Positions 27,095 through 35,412 of a stretch of 64,000 bases of DNA are shown piece by piece. How positions within the stretch are numbered: the first letter of the stretch is position 1; each line of letters starts with the position of its first letter. The notes below the pieces were generated by a model. That model searched no databases and was not told where the DNA came from. It saw nothing but the letters and a program-made list of their open reading frames with translations. Source of the stretch: Verrucomicrobiota bacterium (GTDB lineage Bacteria; Verrucomicrobiota; Verrucomicrobiia; Limisphaerales; VHCN01); contig VHCN01000012.1 in assembly GCA_016871675.1 (NCBI GenBank), positions 1 through 64,000 on the forward strand, written 5' to 3'. Both the position numbers and the translations under genes were made by a program.

Positions 27095-27213
27095 ATGAAG
27101 TCCATCCGCCTCGTTCTCCCGCCCTGCCTTGCCGCCGCCGGAAAGTCGCAGCCCTGCTGCTGAACTTCATGAAGTCCGACGCCGATGCGAAGAGTTGGTT
27201 TGTGAACCCGTGA
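27095..27213 (+). pseudogene. possible remnant: short signal-like start and C-terminal tail
   Basis: Between two genes lies MKSIRLVLPPCLAAAGKSQPCC (27095-27163). In the other frame there follows a tail ALLLNFMKSDADAKSWFVNP ending at TGA 27211. The two pieces look like the first and last residues of one exported protein joined by a large deletion. The original family cannot be named. Confidence 0.3.
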
Positions 27214-27259
27214 ACAATCTCCTGTTGTCGTCCTCCCGCGCCTGTGCTACCAACCTCCC

Positions 27260-28279
27260 ATGACTACCCGCCCGTCTCCTGATTGGGACTGCTGCCCCAC
27301 GGTCAGCCGTCGTGACTTCCTCAAGTCCAGCGTCGCCGGAACGATCGTCGCCGCGGCCGGTTCCGTGCCGCTGTTCAAGAGCGACACGCTCAGCGCCGCC
27401 GAGAAGGCGGCGCGCGCGAAACCCGAGACGCTCGTCACGACCCTTCACAAGAGCCTCACCGAGGCGCAACGCAAGGAGCTTTGCTTCGGCTTCGACCATC
27501 CGTTGCGCTCGGCAGTGAACAACAACTGGCACATCACCAAGCAAAGGATCGGCGCGTTCCTGACGAAGGACCAGAACCAGCTGGTGAAGGACATCTTCCT
27601 GGGGCTGCACAGCCCCGAATACGCGGACAAGGTCTACGGGCAGGTCGTGCACGACTCGGGCAAGGCGGGCTTCGAGGACAGTTCGATCGCGCTCTTCGGC
27701 GAACCGGGCACGGGCAAGTTCGAGTTCGTCCTCACCGGCCGCCACTGCACGCGGCGATGCGACGGCGACTCGGTCGCGGGCGCAGCGTTCGGCGGGCCGA
27801 TCTTCTACGGGCACGCGGCCGAGAGCTTCAACGAAAAGGCCGATCACAAAGGCAACGTCTATTGGTTCCAGGCCAGGCGCGCCAACGAGGTCTTCGCGAT
27901 GCTCAGCGAAAAGCAGCGCGACGTCGCCCTGCTCGGCGAACCACGGCCGGAAAAAGGCAACGACACCGTCAAGCTCACCGGCAAAACCGACGGCCTGCCC
28001 GGCATCCCCGTTCGCGATCTCTCCAAGGACCAGCAGGCGCACGTGCAGAAAGTCATGGCCGACTTGCTCGCGCCGTTCCGCAAGGACGACGCCGACGAGG
28101 CGATGAAGCTCGTGAACAAGAACGGCTTTGGCAACCTGCACCTCGCGTTCTACAAGATGGACGACATCGGCGGCGACGGCGTGTGGGACATCTGGCAGAT
28201 CGAAGGCCCGGCGATGCTCTGGTATTTCCGCGGCGCGCCGCACGTCCACACGTGGGTGCACATCCGCGACCAGGCGTGA
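27260..28279 (+). CDS. DUF3500 domain protein, Tat-exported
   Basis: This is a 339-residue protein with a Tat motif SRRDFLKSS (R17/R18). The DUF3500 pattern is clear: LTGRHCTRRCDGDS, FGGPIFYGHAAESFNEKADHKGN and the closing GPAMLWYFRGAPHVHTWVHI. Families of this kind are exported and appear beside sulfatases and Gfo/Idh proteins, but no reaction is established. It has its own start after a gene remnant, with 242 gene-free bases downstream. Confidence 0.85.
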   Translation: MTTRPSPDWDCCPTVSRRDFLKSSVAGTIVAAAGSVPLFKSDTLSAAEKAARAKPETLVTTLHKSLTEAQRKELCFGFDHPLRSAVNNNWHITKQRIGAFLTKDQNQLVKDIFLGLHSPEYADKVYGQVVHDSGKAGFEDSSIALFGEPGTGKFEFVLTGRHCTRRCDGDSVAGAAFGGPIFYGHAAESFNEKADHKGNVYWFQARRANEVFAMLSEKQRDVALLGEPRPEKGNDTVKLTGKTDGLPGIPVRDLSKDQQAHVQKVMADLLAPFRKDDADEAMKLVNKNGFGNLHLAFYKMDDIGGDGVWDIWQIEGPAMLWYFRGAPHVHTWVHIRDQA

Positions 28280-28521
28280 GGACGGATCGCACCGGGGCGG
28301 CGCACAAGCTTCGATTCAGCCGCATCGCGTCGGTTGCGTGAGCAACGGTGGAGGCGGGATCAAGCACGTCGAATACGCCAAACCTCGGCGAGCATGAGGC
28401 TGGCGATACGTGTTCTCCGGGCAATCAGCTCGCGAGGGGAGCTCGTCCTCCGCTCGTGGAGCCATTCTCACACCCGTTCGGTTGATGGACTGCGCTTCGC
28501 TTTCGATCTTGATTGAAACGC

Positions 28522-29436
28522 ATGAACACCGAACCGGGCCTCTCAGGAGTCCACGACTTTTGGAACACGGAGGCTTGCGGCACGCACTTCGTCGAGCACA
28601 CGGCGGATGAAAGCCACTTCTTCGAGCAATTCCGCGAATACCGCTACCGCACCGAGTGGCACATTCCGAGGTTGGTTCCATTTGCAGAGGCCAGGGGACT
28701 GAAGGTTCTGGAAATCGGCACGGGCAACGGTGCTGCCGGGGTGATGTTTGCCCTCAACGGCGCCCATTACACCGGCGTTGACTTGACGGAAGCGGCACTG
28801 GAGGCGACCCGCAGACATTTTGCGGTGATGGGGCTGACAAGGACCTTCAAGAAGGAGAACGCTGAGCAACTCAGCTTCCCAAACGAGAGCTTCGACTGGG
28901 TTTACTCCCACGGCGTGTTGCACCACACGCCCAACACCCAACGGGCGATGGATGAAGTCCACCGGGTTCTCAAGCCGGGCGGCCGCGCAATCATCATGCT
29001 CTACCACAAGCACAGTTTTAACTATTTCATCCGCATCATGACTTTCATGCGGTTGCGGGTCCTGCTCAAGATTCTCTCACGCGCGAGGCGGTGGAACCGC
29101 GACAAGGCTGGAGCCTCCTCCGGACCACTTCGCGGAATCCGCGGGAATCAAGATGGTCGGGTCTGGGATGTTCACTACTCGAATTTCCTCGTGCAAGGCT
29201 GAGACTATCTGCGGGCTGGAAACTTCGTTCACCGCTGCACTGATGGCCCTGAATGCCCGGTCGCTTGCGCATTCACCAAGGCGGACGCGCGAAAGTTGTT
29301 CCTCGGGTTTCGCGATGTGCGGATGACCGTCGCGCATTTTCCGCTCAGGAGATATTCGGGGAGCATCCCATTCGGGGTGGAAGAATTCCTGGCGAAGAGC
29401 ATGGGATGGTATCTCTTCATCTTTGGCCGCAAGTGA
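28522..29436 (+). pseudogene. SAM-dependent methyltransferase interrupted by one in-frame TGA
   Basis: From ATG 28522 a class I methyltransferase is encoded: motif I VLEIGTGNGAAGVMFA, then GVDLTEAALEATRRHFAVMG, SFDWVYSHGVLHH and the post-motif VLKPGGRAIIMLYHKHS. The frame meets TGA at 29200-29202 after NFLVQG. It then continues in the same frame for 77 coherent residues (DYLRAGNFVHRCTDGPECPV..., FPLRRYSGSIPFGVEEF, MGWYLFIFGRK) to a TGA at 29434. The tail belongs to the same family, so a single nonsense change (for instance CGA to TGA) is the simplest reading. The truncated 226-residue product retains the SAM fold. Confidence 0.78.
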
Positions 29437-29506
29437 ATCGACCTCGCAGGCAGGCGTGGAAATGGACCGACAAACGCCGCGAGGGCGACCACGTCGCCGG
29501 ACCCGG

Positions 29507-29701
29507 TTACCCGGCCTTGTCCGCCGTCTCGCGGCGGGTCTTGGCCCCTTCGCTTGATGGGGCTTGGAGCTGGGCGCCCGAGCGTTCGAGCGCGCCGGTC
29601 AACCCGCCGATGCACCAGCGCGTGCCGCCGGGCGCCGAGATGAGGAACCCGGCAATGATGGCGGTGAAGATGCCGGCCTCGGGCTTGGCGACCGGGTTCA
29701 G
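29507..29701 (-). pseudogene. fragment of a SulP-family anion transporter
   Basis: The minus frame reads KPEAGIFTAIIAGFLISAPG then GTRWCIGGLTGA, which matches the conserved N-terminal region of SulP permeases (usual form GLYTAIIAGFLISALGGSR..IGGPTGAF). After that it passes directly into a short LERSGAQLQ piece, resembling the STAS end, and stops at 29507. Most of the membrane domain is gone and there is no start. It overlaps the end of the zinc-ribbon gene. Confidence 0.7.
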
Positions 29702-29898
29702 TCGAAGTCAGAGCAACTCATGAAATAGTGGCAGCGCGGGCAGCGCAGTTTGCACTTCTCATTGTGCAACTCGTGTCCGCACCGCGGGCACCAGCGCCAC
29801 GGTTCGCCTTCGGGCGGGCCGGCGTCCCCCGACGTCGGACGGTCTGCGGGCTTCGGTTGGTTTTCCCCGGTCGGCACGTCGTCTTCGCGGTTGCTCAT
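29698..29898 (-). CDS. zinc-ribbon protein
   Basis: This is a 66-residue protein with an acidic, Pro-rich first half and a double CxxC zinc ribbon: CPRCGHELHNEKCKLRCPRCHYFMSCSDFD. The ending YFMSCSDF is a pattern I have seen in conserved small proteins of this phylum group. Its ATG overlaps the stop of the upstream sulfatase-like gene, so expression is coupled. Function unknown; nucleic-acid or protein binding is possible. Confidence 0.72.
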   Translation of the reverse strand: MSNREDDVPTGENQPKPADRPTSGDAGPPEGEPWRWCPRCGHELHNEKCKLRCPRCHYFMSCSDFD

Positions 29899-31310
29899 CG
29901 TCCGCGCAACGGCCAGCGCGGATCGTCGTTGCGGGCGCGATGCATCAGTTGCTCGAGTCGCACGACGACGTCGGGATGCTTCGCGGCGACGTCGGATCGC
30001 TCGACCGGATCCGCGGCAAGATTGAAGAGTTCCAGCGGTTTGTCGGGCGCCGGGCGGACACCCTTCCACTCGGCGGCGCGGATGGCCTGGCGCACGGAGC
30101 CTTCGTGCAATTCCCAGTAAAAGAACTCATGCCGGTTCGTCTGCGACCTGCCGAGCAGCGTGGGGAGAAACGAAATCCCGTCCGAGTCCGCCGGCGGTTT
30201 GACGGCGGCGAGTTCGCACGTGGTCGCAAACAAGTCCCAAGCCGCGAAAGGCTCGCCCGACACCGCGCCCGCTTTGATGTGACCCGTCCACCGAACGATC
30301 AGCGGCACGCGGATGCCGCCTTCGTGGAGATCGCCCTTCGCGCCGCGCAAGCCGCCGGCGCTGTCGAAGAACTTCGGGTCGTTGCCGCCCTCGGCGTGCG
30401 GACCGTTGTCGCTCGTGAAGATCACGACCGTCTGCTCCTCAAGACGGTGATGCCGCAACGTGTCGAGCACGCGGCCGATGTCGGCGTCGAGCCGCGTGAT
30501 CATCGCGGCCTTGTCTTTCTCCGCCTGCGGCCACGGCTCGCGCGAGTAGGGCGCGTCGGACGGCACCTGCATGCCGTTGCCGGTCTTGAGCGCGAGCGCG
30601 CGATTCGCATGCGGCAGCGTGGAGGCGAAGTAGAAAAAAAACGGCGTGGCGTTGTTGTGGCGCGCGGGCAGGTTGATCCGGATGAAGTTCGTCGCCATCG
30701 TGGTGAACACGTCGTGCGCGTAAGTGCCCTGCGCCCCGGCTTGATTGGAGTGCAGCCGAAACTGGCTCATGTTCCGCCAGATGAGCGCCGGGTAGGCTTC
30801 CTCCGCGTGGCGCCGGTCGAGGAAGCCCGCCCATTCCTCGAAGCCCTTGCGATTCGGCTCGCCGCCGGTGCCCTCGAGTCCGAGCGCCCATTTCCCGGCG
30901 GCGCCCGTCCGGTAGCCCGCCTGCCGCAGCAACTGCGGCAGCACCACGTCGGATTCCGCGAGCGACGCCGCGCCATTCGAGCGCAACGCCGCGCGTCCCG
31001 TGTGCCGCCCGGTCAAGAGCGCGCACCGCGAAGGCACGCCCAGCGCGCTGCCCGCGTAGAATTGGGTGAAGCGCAACCCCTCGGCCGCAAGCCGGTCGAG
31101 GTTCGGCGTCTTGATCTTTTTCTGCCCGTAACAGCCGAGGTCGCCCCAGCCGAGATCATCCGCGACAATCCACACGAGGTTCGGCGTCTTCGGAACGGGC
31201 GGGGGCGGCGGCGTGACGGTCTGCGCGCCCGCGGAGGCGAGTGCGAAGAACACGGCCGCGACCGCTGCCGCGGCGGCCCGCAGAAAACACGCGCACTTGT
31301 TCACGCGCAA
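29895..31310 (-). CDS. sulfatase-family protein with Gly at the formylglycine position
   Basis: This 471-residue secreted protein (signal about 1-30) has the sulfatase fold. Markers are VADDLGWGDLGCYG with the metal Asp pair (D51/D52), AAGKWALGL, FTSDNGPHAEGG and RGAKGDLHEGGIRVPLIVRW. In the active-site motif, where paralogues read C-x-P-S-R, this one reads G91-V-P-S-R-C. The residue converted to formylglycine is therefore missing (GGC codon; TGC would be Cys). It is either inactive, has another role such as binding, or carries a point mutation or sequencing error. All other motif residues look intact. Confidence 0.86.
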   Translation of the reverse strand: MRVNKCACFLRAAAAAVAAVFFALASAGAQTVTPPPPPVPKTPNLVWIVADDLGWGDLGCYGQKKIKTPNLDRLAAEGLRFTQFYAGSALGVPSRCALLTGRHTGRAALRSNGAASLAESDVVLPQLLRQAGYRTGAAGKWALGLEGTGGEPNRKGFEEWAGFLDRRHAEEAYPALIWRNMSQFRLHSNQAGAQGTYAHDVFTTMATNFIRINLPARHNNATPFFFYFASTLPHANRALALKTGNGMQVPSDAPYSREPWPQAEKDKAAMITRLDADIGRVLDTLRHHRLEEQTVVIFTSDNGPHAEGGNDPKFFDSAGGLRGAKGDLHEGGIRVPLIVRWTGHIKAGAVSGEPFAAWDLFATTCELAAVKPPADSDGISFLPTLLGRSQTNRHEFFYWELHEGSVRQAIRAAEWKGVRPAPDKPLELFNLAADPVERSDVAAKHPDVVVRLEQLMHRARNDDPRWPLRGR

Positions 31311-31390
31311 GATTTAGCCGCGACGCACGCGGCTTGGCGAGTCACAAGCGGCGGCCTTGCAGCAGGGCGCGCCCGCGTTACGATGCGCGC

Positions 31391-32188
31391 GTGACCCTGA
31401 CCGCAGAGTTCCGGTTCGGCGCGGCCTCGCTGCTCGCGGCCGCGGTGCTGTGCGGTTGCGCGCGCGAACCGATGCACGGGGGACGGCCGGTCGCCGATTG
31501 GCTTTCGGACACGGCGGCCAGCGACAACGCGGTGCGACTGCGCGCCCACCAAGCCTTCCGGCAGTGGGGCGATGCGGGCGTGGCGAATCTGCTGAAGGTC
31601 ATCCGCGCCGCGAACGGAAAGGTGGACGACGAGGCGACCCCCGAGGGTCTGCAGGCGCAGCGGGCGCTCAATGTCCTCATGCAATTGAGCCCCGACAACC
31701 GCGCCGCGACGGATGCGCTCGTGACCCTGGTGAACGAATATCACACCGCCGGCGAAGCGGCGCTGTATCTCGCGGGCACCGGGCCCGGCGCACTTCCGCT
31801 GCTCACGAACGCCCTCGCGAACGGCGAGCGCATCACGCGCGTCGCCGCGACGGCGGCCGTCGGGACGTTCACCAACGACACCGGGTCCGCCGTGCCCGCG
31901 CTGCTGCGGGCGTTGCACGACGAGCATTACACGGTGCGGGTGATGGCCGCGAGTTCGCTGTCGGGTTTCGAGCCTTCGCCCGTGGTCGTCGCTGCGCTCG
32001 CGTCCGGCCTCACGGACCGGAGCTTCACGGTGCGGACCACGTGCGCAAACACTCTCGGAACGTTCGGCCCCGCCGCGCAGTCCGCGCTGCCCGCGCTCAC
32101 GAATGCGCTCCCGGACAGACCGGATTCGATTCACGTTCAAGCCGCGGAGGCGCTGAAGAAAATCGCGCCGGGAATCCGCCGACCGTGA
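31391..32188 (+). CDS. HEAT-repeat lipoprotein
   Basis: This is a 265-residue protein starting at GTG 31391, with a lipobox near AAVLCGC. Tandem HEAT/PBS-type helical pairs follow (VRLRAHQAFRQWGDAG, ITRVAATAAVGTF, YTVRVMAASSLSGF, FTVRTTCANTLGTF, IHVQAAEALKKIAPG). HEAT solenoids bind proteins; a scaffold role at the membrane is likely but the partner is unknown. It is divergent from the sulfatase-like gene. Confidence 0.75.
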   Translation: MTLTAEFRFGAASLLAAAVLCGCAREPMHGGRPVADWLSDTAASDNAVRLRAHQAFRQWGDAGVANLLKVIRAANGKVDDEATPEGLQAQRALNVLMQLSPDNRAATDALVTLVNEYHTAGEAALYLAGTGPGALPLLTNALANGERITRVAATAAVGTFTNDTGSAVPALLRALHDEHYTVRVMAASSLSGFEPSPVVVAALASGLTDRSFTVRTTCANTLGTFGPAAQSALPALTNALPDRPDSIHVQAAEALKKIAPGIRRP

Positions 32189-32200
32189 GTCCGCCGCGGC

Positions 32201-33637
32201 TCATCCCCGCCGGTTCGCGTGCGTGAGGGTGGCGAGGGTCACTTTGGCGGACGCGGCGCGCTCGGCTTCGACGATGCGCTCGAACTCGGCCTGCACGCGG
32301 CCGATGGTCTGCGTCTCCGCGCTCATGAAGGCGCCGTCGTTGCCGCGCACGGCCTGGAGCACATCGTGGCACGAGATGGATTCGAGGGGCCGCCCCGGTG
32401 TGAACGCGGGGTCGGAGTCGGGAATCTCCACCAGCAACCGCGCCTCGGTGAGCACGGTGAGCAGCGCGCCCACGAGCCTTTCGCTCGCGGCGAGAGCGAG
32501 CGCGATCTGCGGGCGCGTCATCGGACGCTCGCCGCGCATGAACCGTTCCGCGACGCACGTCATGAGCTGGATGGCGAGAAACTCGCGCTCGCGCTGGCCG
32601 GTCTGCCCGGCGGCTTCCTCGCGGCCGAGCCGGTTCCGGTGCTGGAAGGCGTGCGCGACCTGGCCGCCGAAGAGGATGATCATCCAGGCCAGATACAGCC
32701 CGACCATGAACACCGGCACCATGCCGAGGCTGCCGTAGACTTTGTTCTGCGTCGCCACCTGCGACACGTAGAGCACGCTCAGCGAGTTGTTCGCCTGCCA
32801 CAACAGCGCGCCCACGAAGCCGCCGACGAACGCCGCGCGCCACGGGACCTTTGAGTTGGGCAGCAGCATGTAGCCGAGCGTGAAAGCGATCGTGACGATC
32901 GCAAACGGCACGATCACACTGAACAACCAGCCGATGCGCGCACCGATGCCCCACGGAAGGTCGTCCAGCAGGTGGCGTGTCGCGTCGAAATGCGGCCCGC
33001 TCGAGAGCGCGAGCGCGACGATCAACAGCATCGGCCCGAGCGTGAGCGCCGCCCAATACTGGCCGATGCGCATGAACCAGTTGCGCCCGCGCGTCACGCC
33101 CCAGATGTCGTTGAAGGTGTCCTCCACGCGCGCGAGCATGGCGATCGCCACCACCACGAGAACGATCGTGCCGGTGACGCCGAGGGCGCCCGTCCGGATT
33201 TCAGTGATGAAGCCGTTGATCTTCCGCGCCATCTCCTTGCGCGACGCCGCGGCCTGCACCTCGGCGGCTCCCACGGGCGCATCGGGCGGACGCGATTCGT
33301 CGGCGGCGGCGGCGGGTGCGACGTGGACGATCAACTGCTCGACGAAGCGCGAGACCGTCTCCTCGCCCTGGGTCCGGAGGAATGCCGCCGAAACACTCGC
33401 GACCACAGCGAGCATCGGCACGAGCGCGAGCAGGCTCGCGTAAGCCAGCGCGGCGGCGCGCACCGGACAGCGGTTGTGGACGAACGCCCGGCCGGCGTGC
33501 TTGCAGAACCGCACGAACTTCCGCCACCGCGAGCGCCAGCGGGCGCCGGTGGGGCGCGGCGCGGCAGTCGTGAGCGGGTCGTCCTCGGCTTCAATCCCGC
33601 CGGCTCCGGCGGACATCGCTGGGGGTTCTTCGGGCAT
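32201..33637 (-). CDS. YihY/UPF0761-family membrane protein
   Basis: This 478-residue protein has six membrane segments of the YihY/BrkB type: AAALAYASLLALVPMLAVVASV, TGTIVLVVVAIAMLARVEDTFNDIWGV, LTLGPMLLIVALAL, IVPFAIVTIAFTLGYMLLPNSKV, GGFVGALLWQ and MVPVFMVGLYLAWMIILFGG. A cytoplasmic C-terminal winged-helix-like extension (about 355-478) is common in longer members. The old RNase BN assignment of this family is not supported; transport of an unknown solute is possible. A Pro/Gly-rich leader precedes the first helix. Confidence 0.83.
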   Translation of the reverse strand: MPEEPPAMSAGAGGIEAEDDPLTTAAPRPTGARWRSRWRKFVRFCKHAGRAFVHNRCPVRAAALAYASLLALVPMLAVVASVSAAFLRTQGEETVSRFVEQLIVHVAPAAAADESRPPDAPVGAAEVQAAASRKEMARKINGFITEIRTGALGVTGTIVLVVVAIAMLARVEDTFNDIWGVTRGRNWFMRIGQYWAALTLGPMLLIVALALSSGPHFDATRHLLDDLPWGIGARIGWLFSVIVPFAIVTIAFTLGYMLLPNSKVPWRAAFVGGFVGALLWQANNSLSVLYVSQVATQNKVYGSLGMVPVFMVGLYLAWMIILFGGQVAHAFQHRNRLGREEAAGQTGQREREFLAIQLMTCVAERFMRGERPMTRPQIALALAASERLVGALLTVLTEARLLVEIPDSDPAFTPGRPLESISCHDVLQAVRGNDGAFMSAETQTIGRVQAEFERIVEAERAASAKVTLATLTHANRRG

Positions 33638-33701
33638 GGATGCGAGAGTAGCAGGCGCGGGCGTCAACCGGCAATCCGCCCTTTGCGGCCGAACCAGCGC
33701 G

Positions 33702-35279
33702 CTACGCGTCAGCTCCGTCGCCAGTCTTCACTTCAACCACGTCGTGTGCGCCGGCTTCGCGCTGGCCCGCGGGGCTCACGCGCGCGTATCGGGCGCGGGC
33801 GCGGAGTTCGGGAAGTGTCGCCGCGCCGAGATAGCCCATGCCGGATTGGATGCCGCCGATGAGCTGCGTAAGCACGCTCTCAACGGAGCCGGAGACTTCC
33901 TTGAGCGCCTCGACGCCCTCGGGCGCGATCTTCTGCGTCGTGGTGCTGGAATGTCCGTAGCGCGCGGCGGAGCCGGCCTTCATCGCCGCGAGGCTGCCCA
34001 TGCCGCGGTATTGTTTGTAGAGCTTGCCGTGGATTTCCATGATGTGCCCCGGCGCCTCGGGGCAACCGGCGAAGATGCCGCCGCACAACACCGCTTGCGC
34101 GAGGGTGAGCGCCTTGACGATGTCGCCGCTCTTGGTGATGCCGCCGTCGGCGATGAGGGTGACGCGTTTTTCGGCCGCGGTCCGCGACGCGACGTAAAGC
34201 GCGGTGAGCTGCGGGATGCCCACGCCCGCGACGACGCGCGTCGTGCAGATGGAGCCCGGTCCCTGGCCGATCTTCACCGCGCTTGCGCCGCAATCGGCGA
34301 GGAACTCGACGCCCGTCGCGCTCGTGACGTTGCCTGCGATGATCGGAAGCCGCGGCAGCGCACTGCGGATCACCTTCACGGTCTCGCCCACGCCCTTGCT
34401 GTGTCCGTGCGCGGTCGAGACGGCCACGACGTCCACGCCGCGGTCCGCGAGCGCGCCGACGTGGTTGAGCACGCGGTCGCGGTCAAGCTCGCCGAAGGCA
34501 TTGCGCGTGGCGCTCACGGCCGCGCCGCAGACAAGCCGGAAGTTCGCGTCGCGCGCGGGCTTGAACTGCGCGAGCCGCTCCTGGCTGATGCGCTCGATGT
34601 CGCTGAGCGTGAAGAGCCCGTGCAAATGGTCGTGGTCGTCCACGACGAGGAGCTTGTGGATGCCGAGGTGCTCGCTGAAGAACCGGTCCGCGCGCGCGAT
34701 GGGGTCGGGCGCGAGTTCGCGCGCGTTCAGGGTGTGGATTTGTGCGCGCGGCGTGAGCGACTCGGTGACCTTGCGCCTTGCGTAGCGCGGCTTGACCACG
34801 TGGCCGGGCAGGAGCCCGAGGAGTTTGCCGGAGGAATCCACCACGGGAAAGGTGCTGAACGCGAACTTGCGCTTCTCGATGATTTCGAGCACGTCGCCGA
34901 TGAGCTGGTCGGGCGAGACCTTGATGGGGTCCTGGATGAGGCCGTGGACGTGGTTCTTGACGCGGCTGACTTCGGAGAGTTGCTGGCGTTCCGGCATGTT
35001 GTAGTGGATGAGCCCCAGCCCGCCGTTGAGCGCCATGGCGATGGCCATGCGCGCCTCGGTCACGGTGTCCATGTCGGAGGAAAGAACCGGGATGTTCAAC
35101 GCGAGCCCGTCGGCGAGCGTGGTGGCGAGTTGCGTGTCTCGCGGGAGGACTTCGGAATAGAGCGTCGCGAGCGTGACATCGTCGTAGGTGAGCGCAAGGT
35201 CGGCTTGCGAGAGGAAAAACTCGTCGGCGGGCTTGTAGAACCGCCGGTCGAGCTCGGAGAGGACTTGCGAATCTGCCAT
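33702..35279 (-). CDS. guaB: inosine-5'-monophosphate dehydrogenase
   Basis: This 525-residue enzyme oxidises IMP to XMP with NAD, the first committed step to GMP. The barrel starts with [18 protein letters not shown] and continues [29 protein letters not shown]-pair (Bateman) regulatory domain follows at about 117-235. The catalytic Cys is C345 in [17 protein letters not shown], and the flap Arg-Tyr region AARYGHSS is present. It is divergent from purL; both starts lie within about 130 bases, which suggests a shared control region for purine genes. Confidence 0.93.
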   Translation of the reverse strand: MADSQVLSELDRRFYKPADEFFLSQADLALTYDDVTLATLYSEVLPRDTQLATTLADGLALNIPVLSSDMDTVTEARMAIAMALNGGLGLIHYNMPERQQLSEVSRVKNHVHGLIQDPIKVSPDQLIGDVLEIIEKRKFAFSTFPVVDSSGKLLGLLPGHVVKPRYARRKVTESLTPRAQIHTLNARELAPDPIARADRFFSEHLGIHKLLVVDDHDHLHGLFTLSDIERISQERLAQFKPARDANFRLVCGAAVSATRNAFGELDRDRVLNHVGALADRGVDVVAVSTAHGHSKGVGETVKVIRSALPRLPIIAGNVTSATGVEFLADCGASAVKIGQGPGSICTTRVVAGVGIPQLTALYVASRTAAEKRVTLIADGGITKSGDIVKALTLAQAVLCGGIFAGCPEAPGHIMEIHGKLYKQYRGMGSLAAMKAGSAARYGHSSTTTQKIAPEGVEALKEVSGSVESVLTQLIGGIQSGMGYLGAATLPELRARARYARVSPAGQREAGAHDVVEVKTGDGADA

Positions 35280-35412
35280 GTCCGAAAATGCCCGACCCCC
35301 CGCGCAGATGGCAAGCGGGAATCCGGACCCGGCGCGGCTTCGATTTGCTTGTCACGTCCCGCGCCACGCCGCATCCTCGCGCCGCCTTGTGGAACGCCAA
35401 CGACCGACCGCG

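Noticed and set aside
28280-28521. gene or riboswitch in the stretch before the methyltransferase
   Set aside because: No consistent frame or known aptamer pattern; likely a promoter and leader region.
29195-29245. TGA at 29200 as a selenocysteine codon
   Set aside because: No convincing stem-loop directly follows the TGA, and the family is not known for selenocysteine; a nonsense change is simpler.
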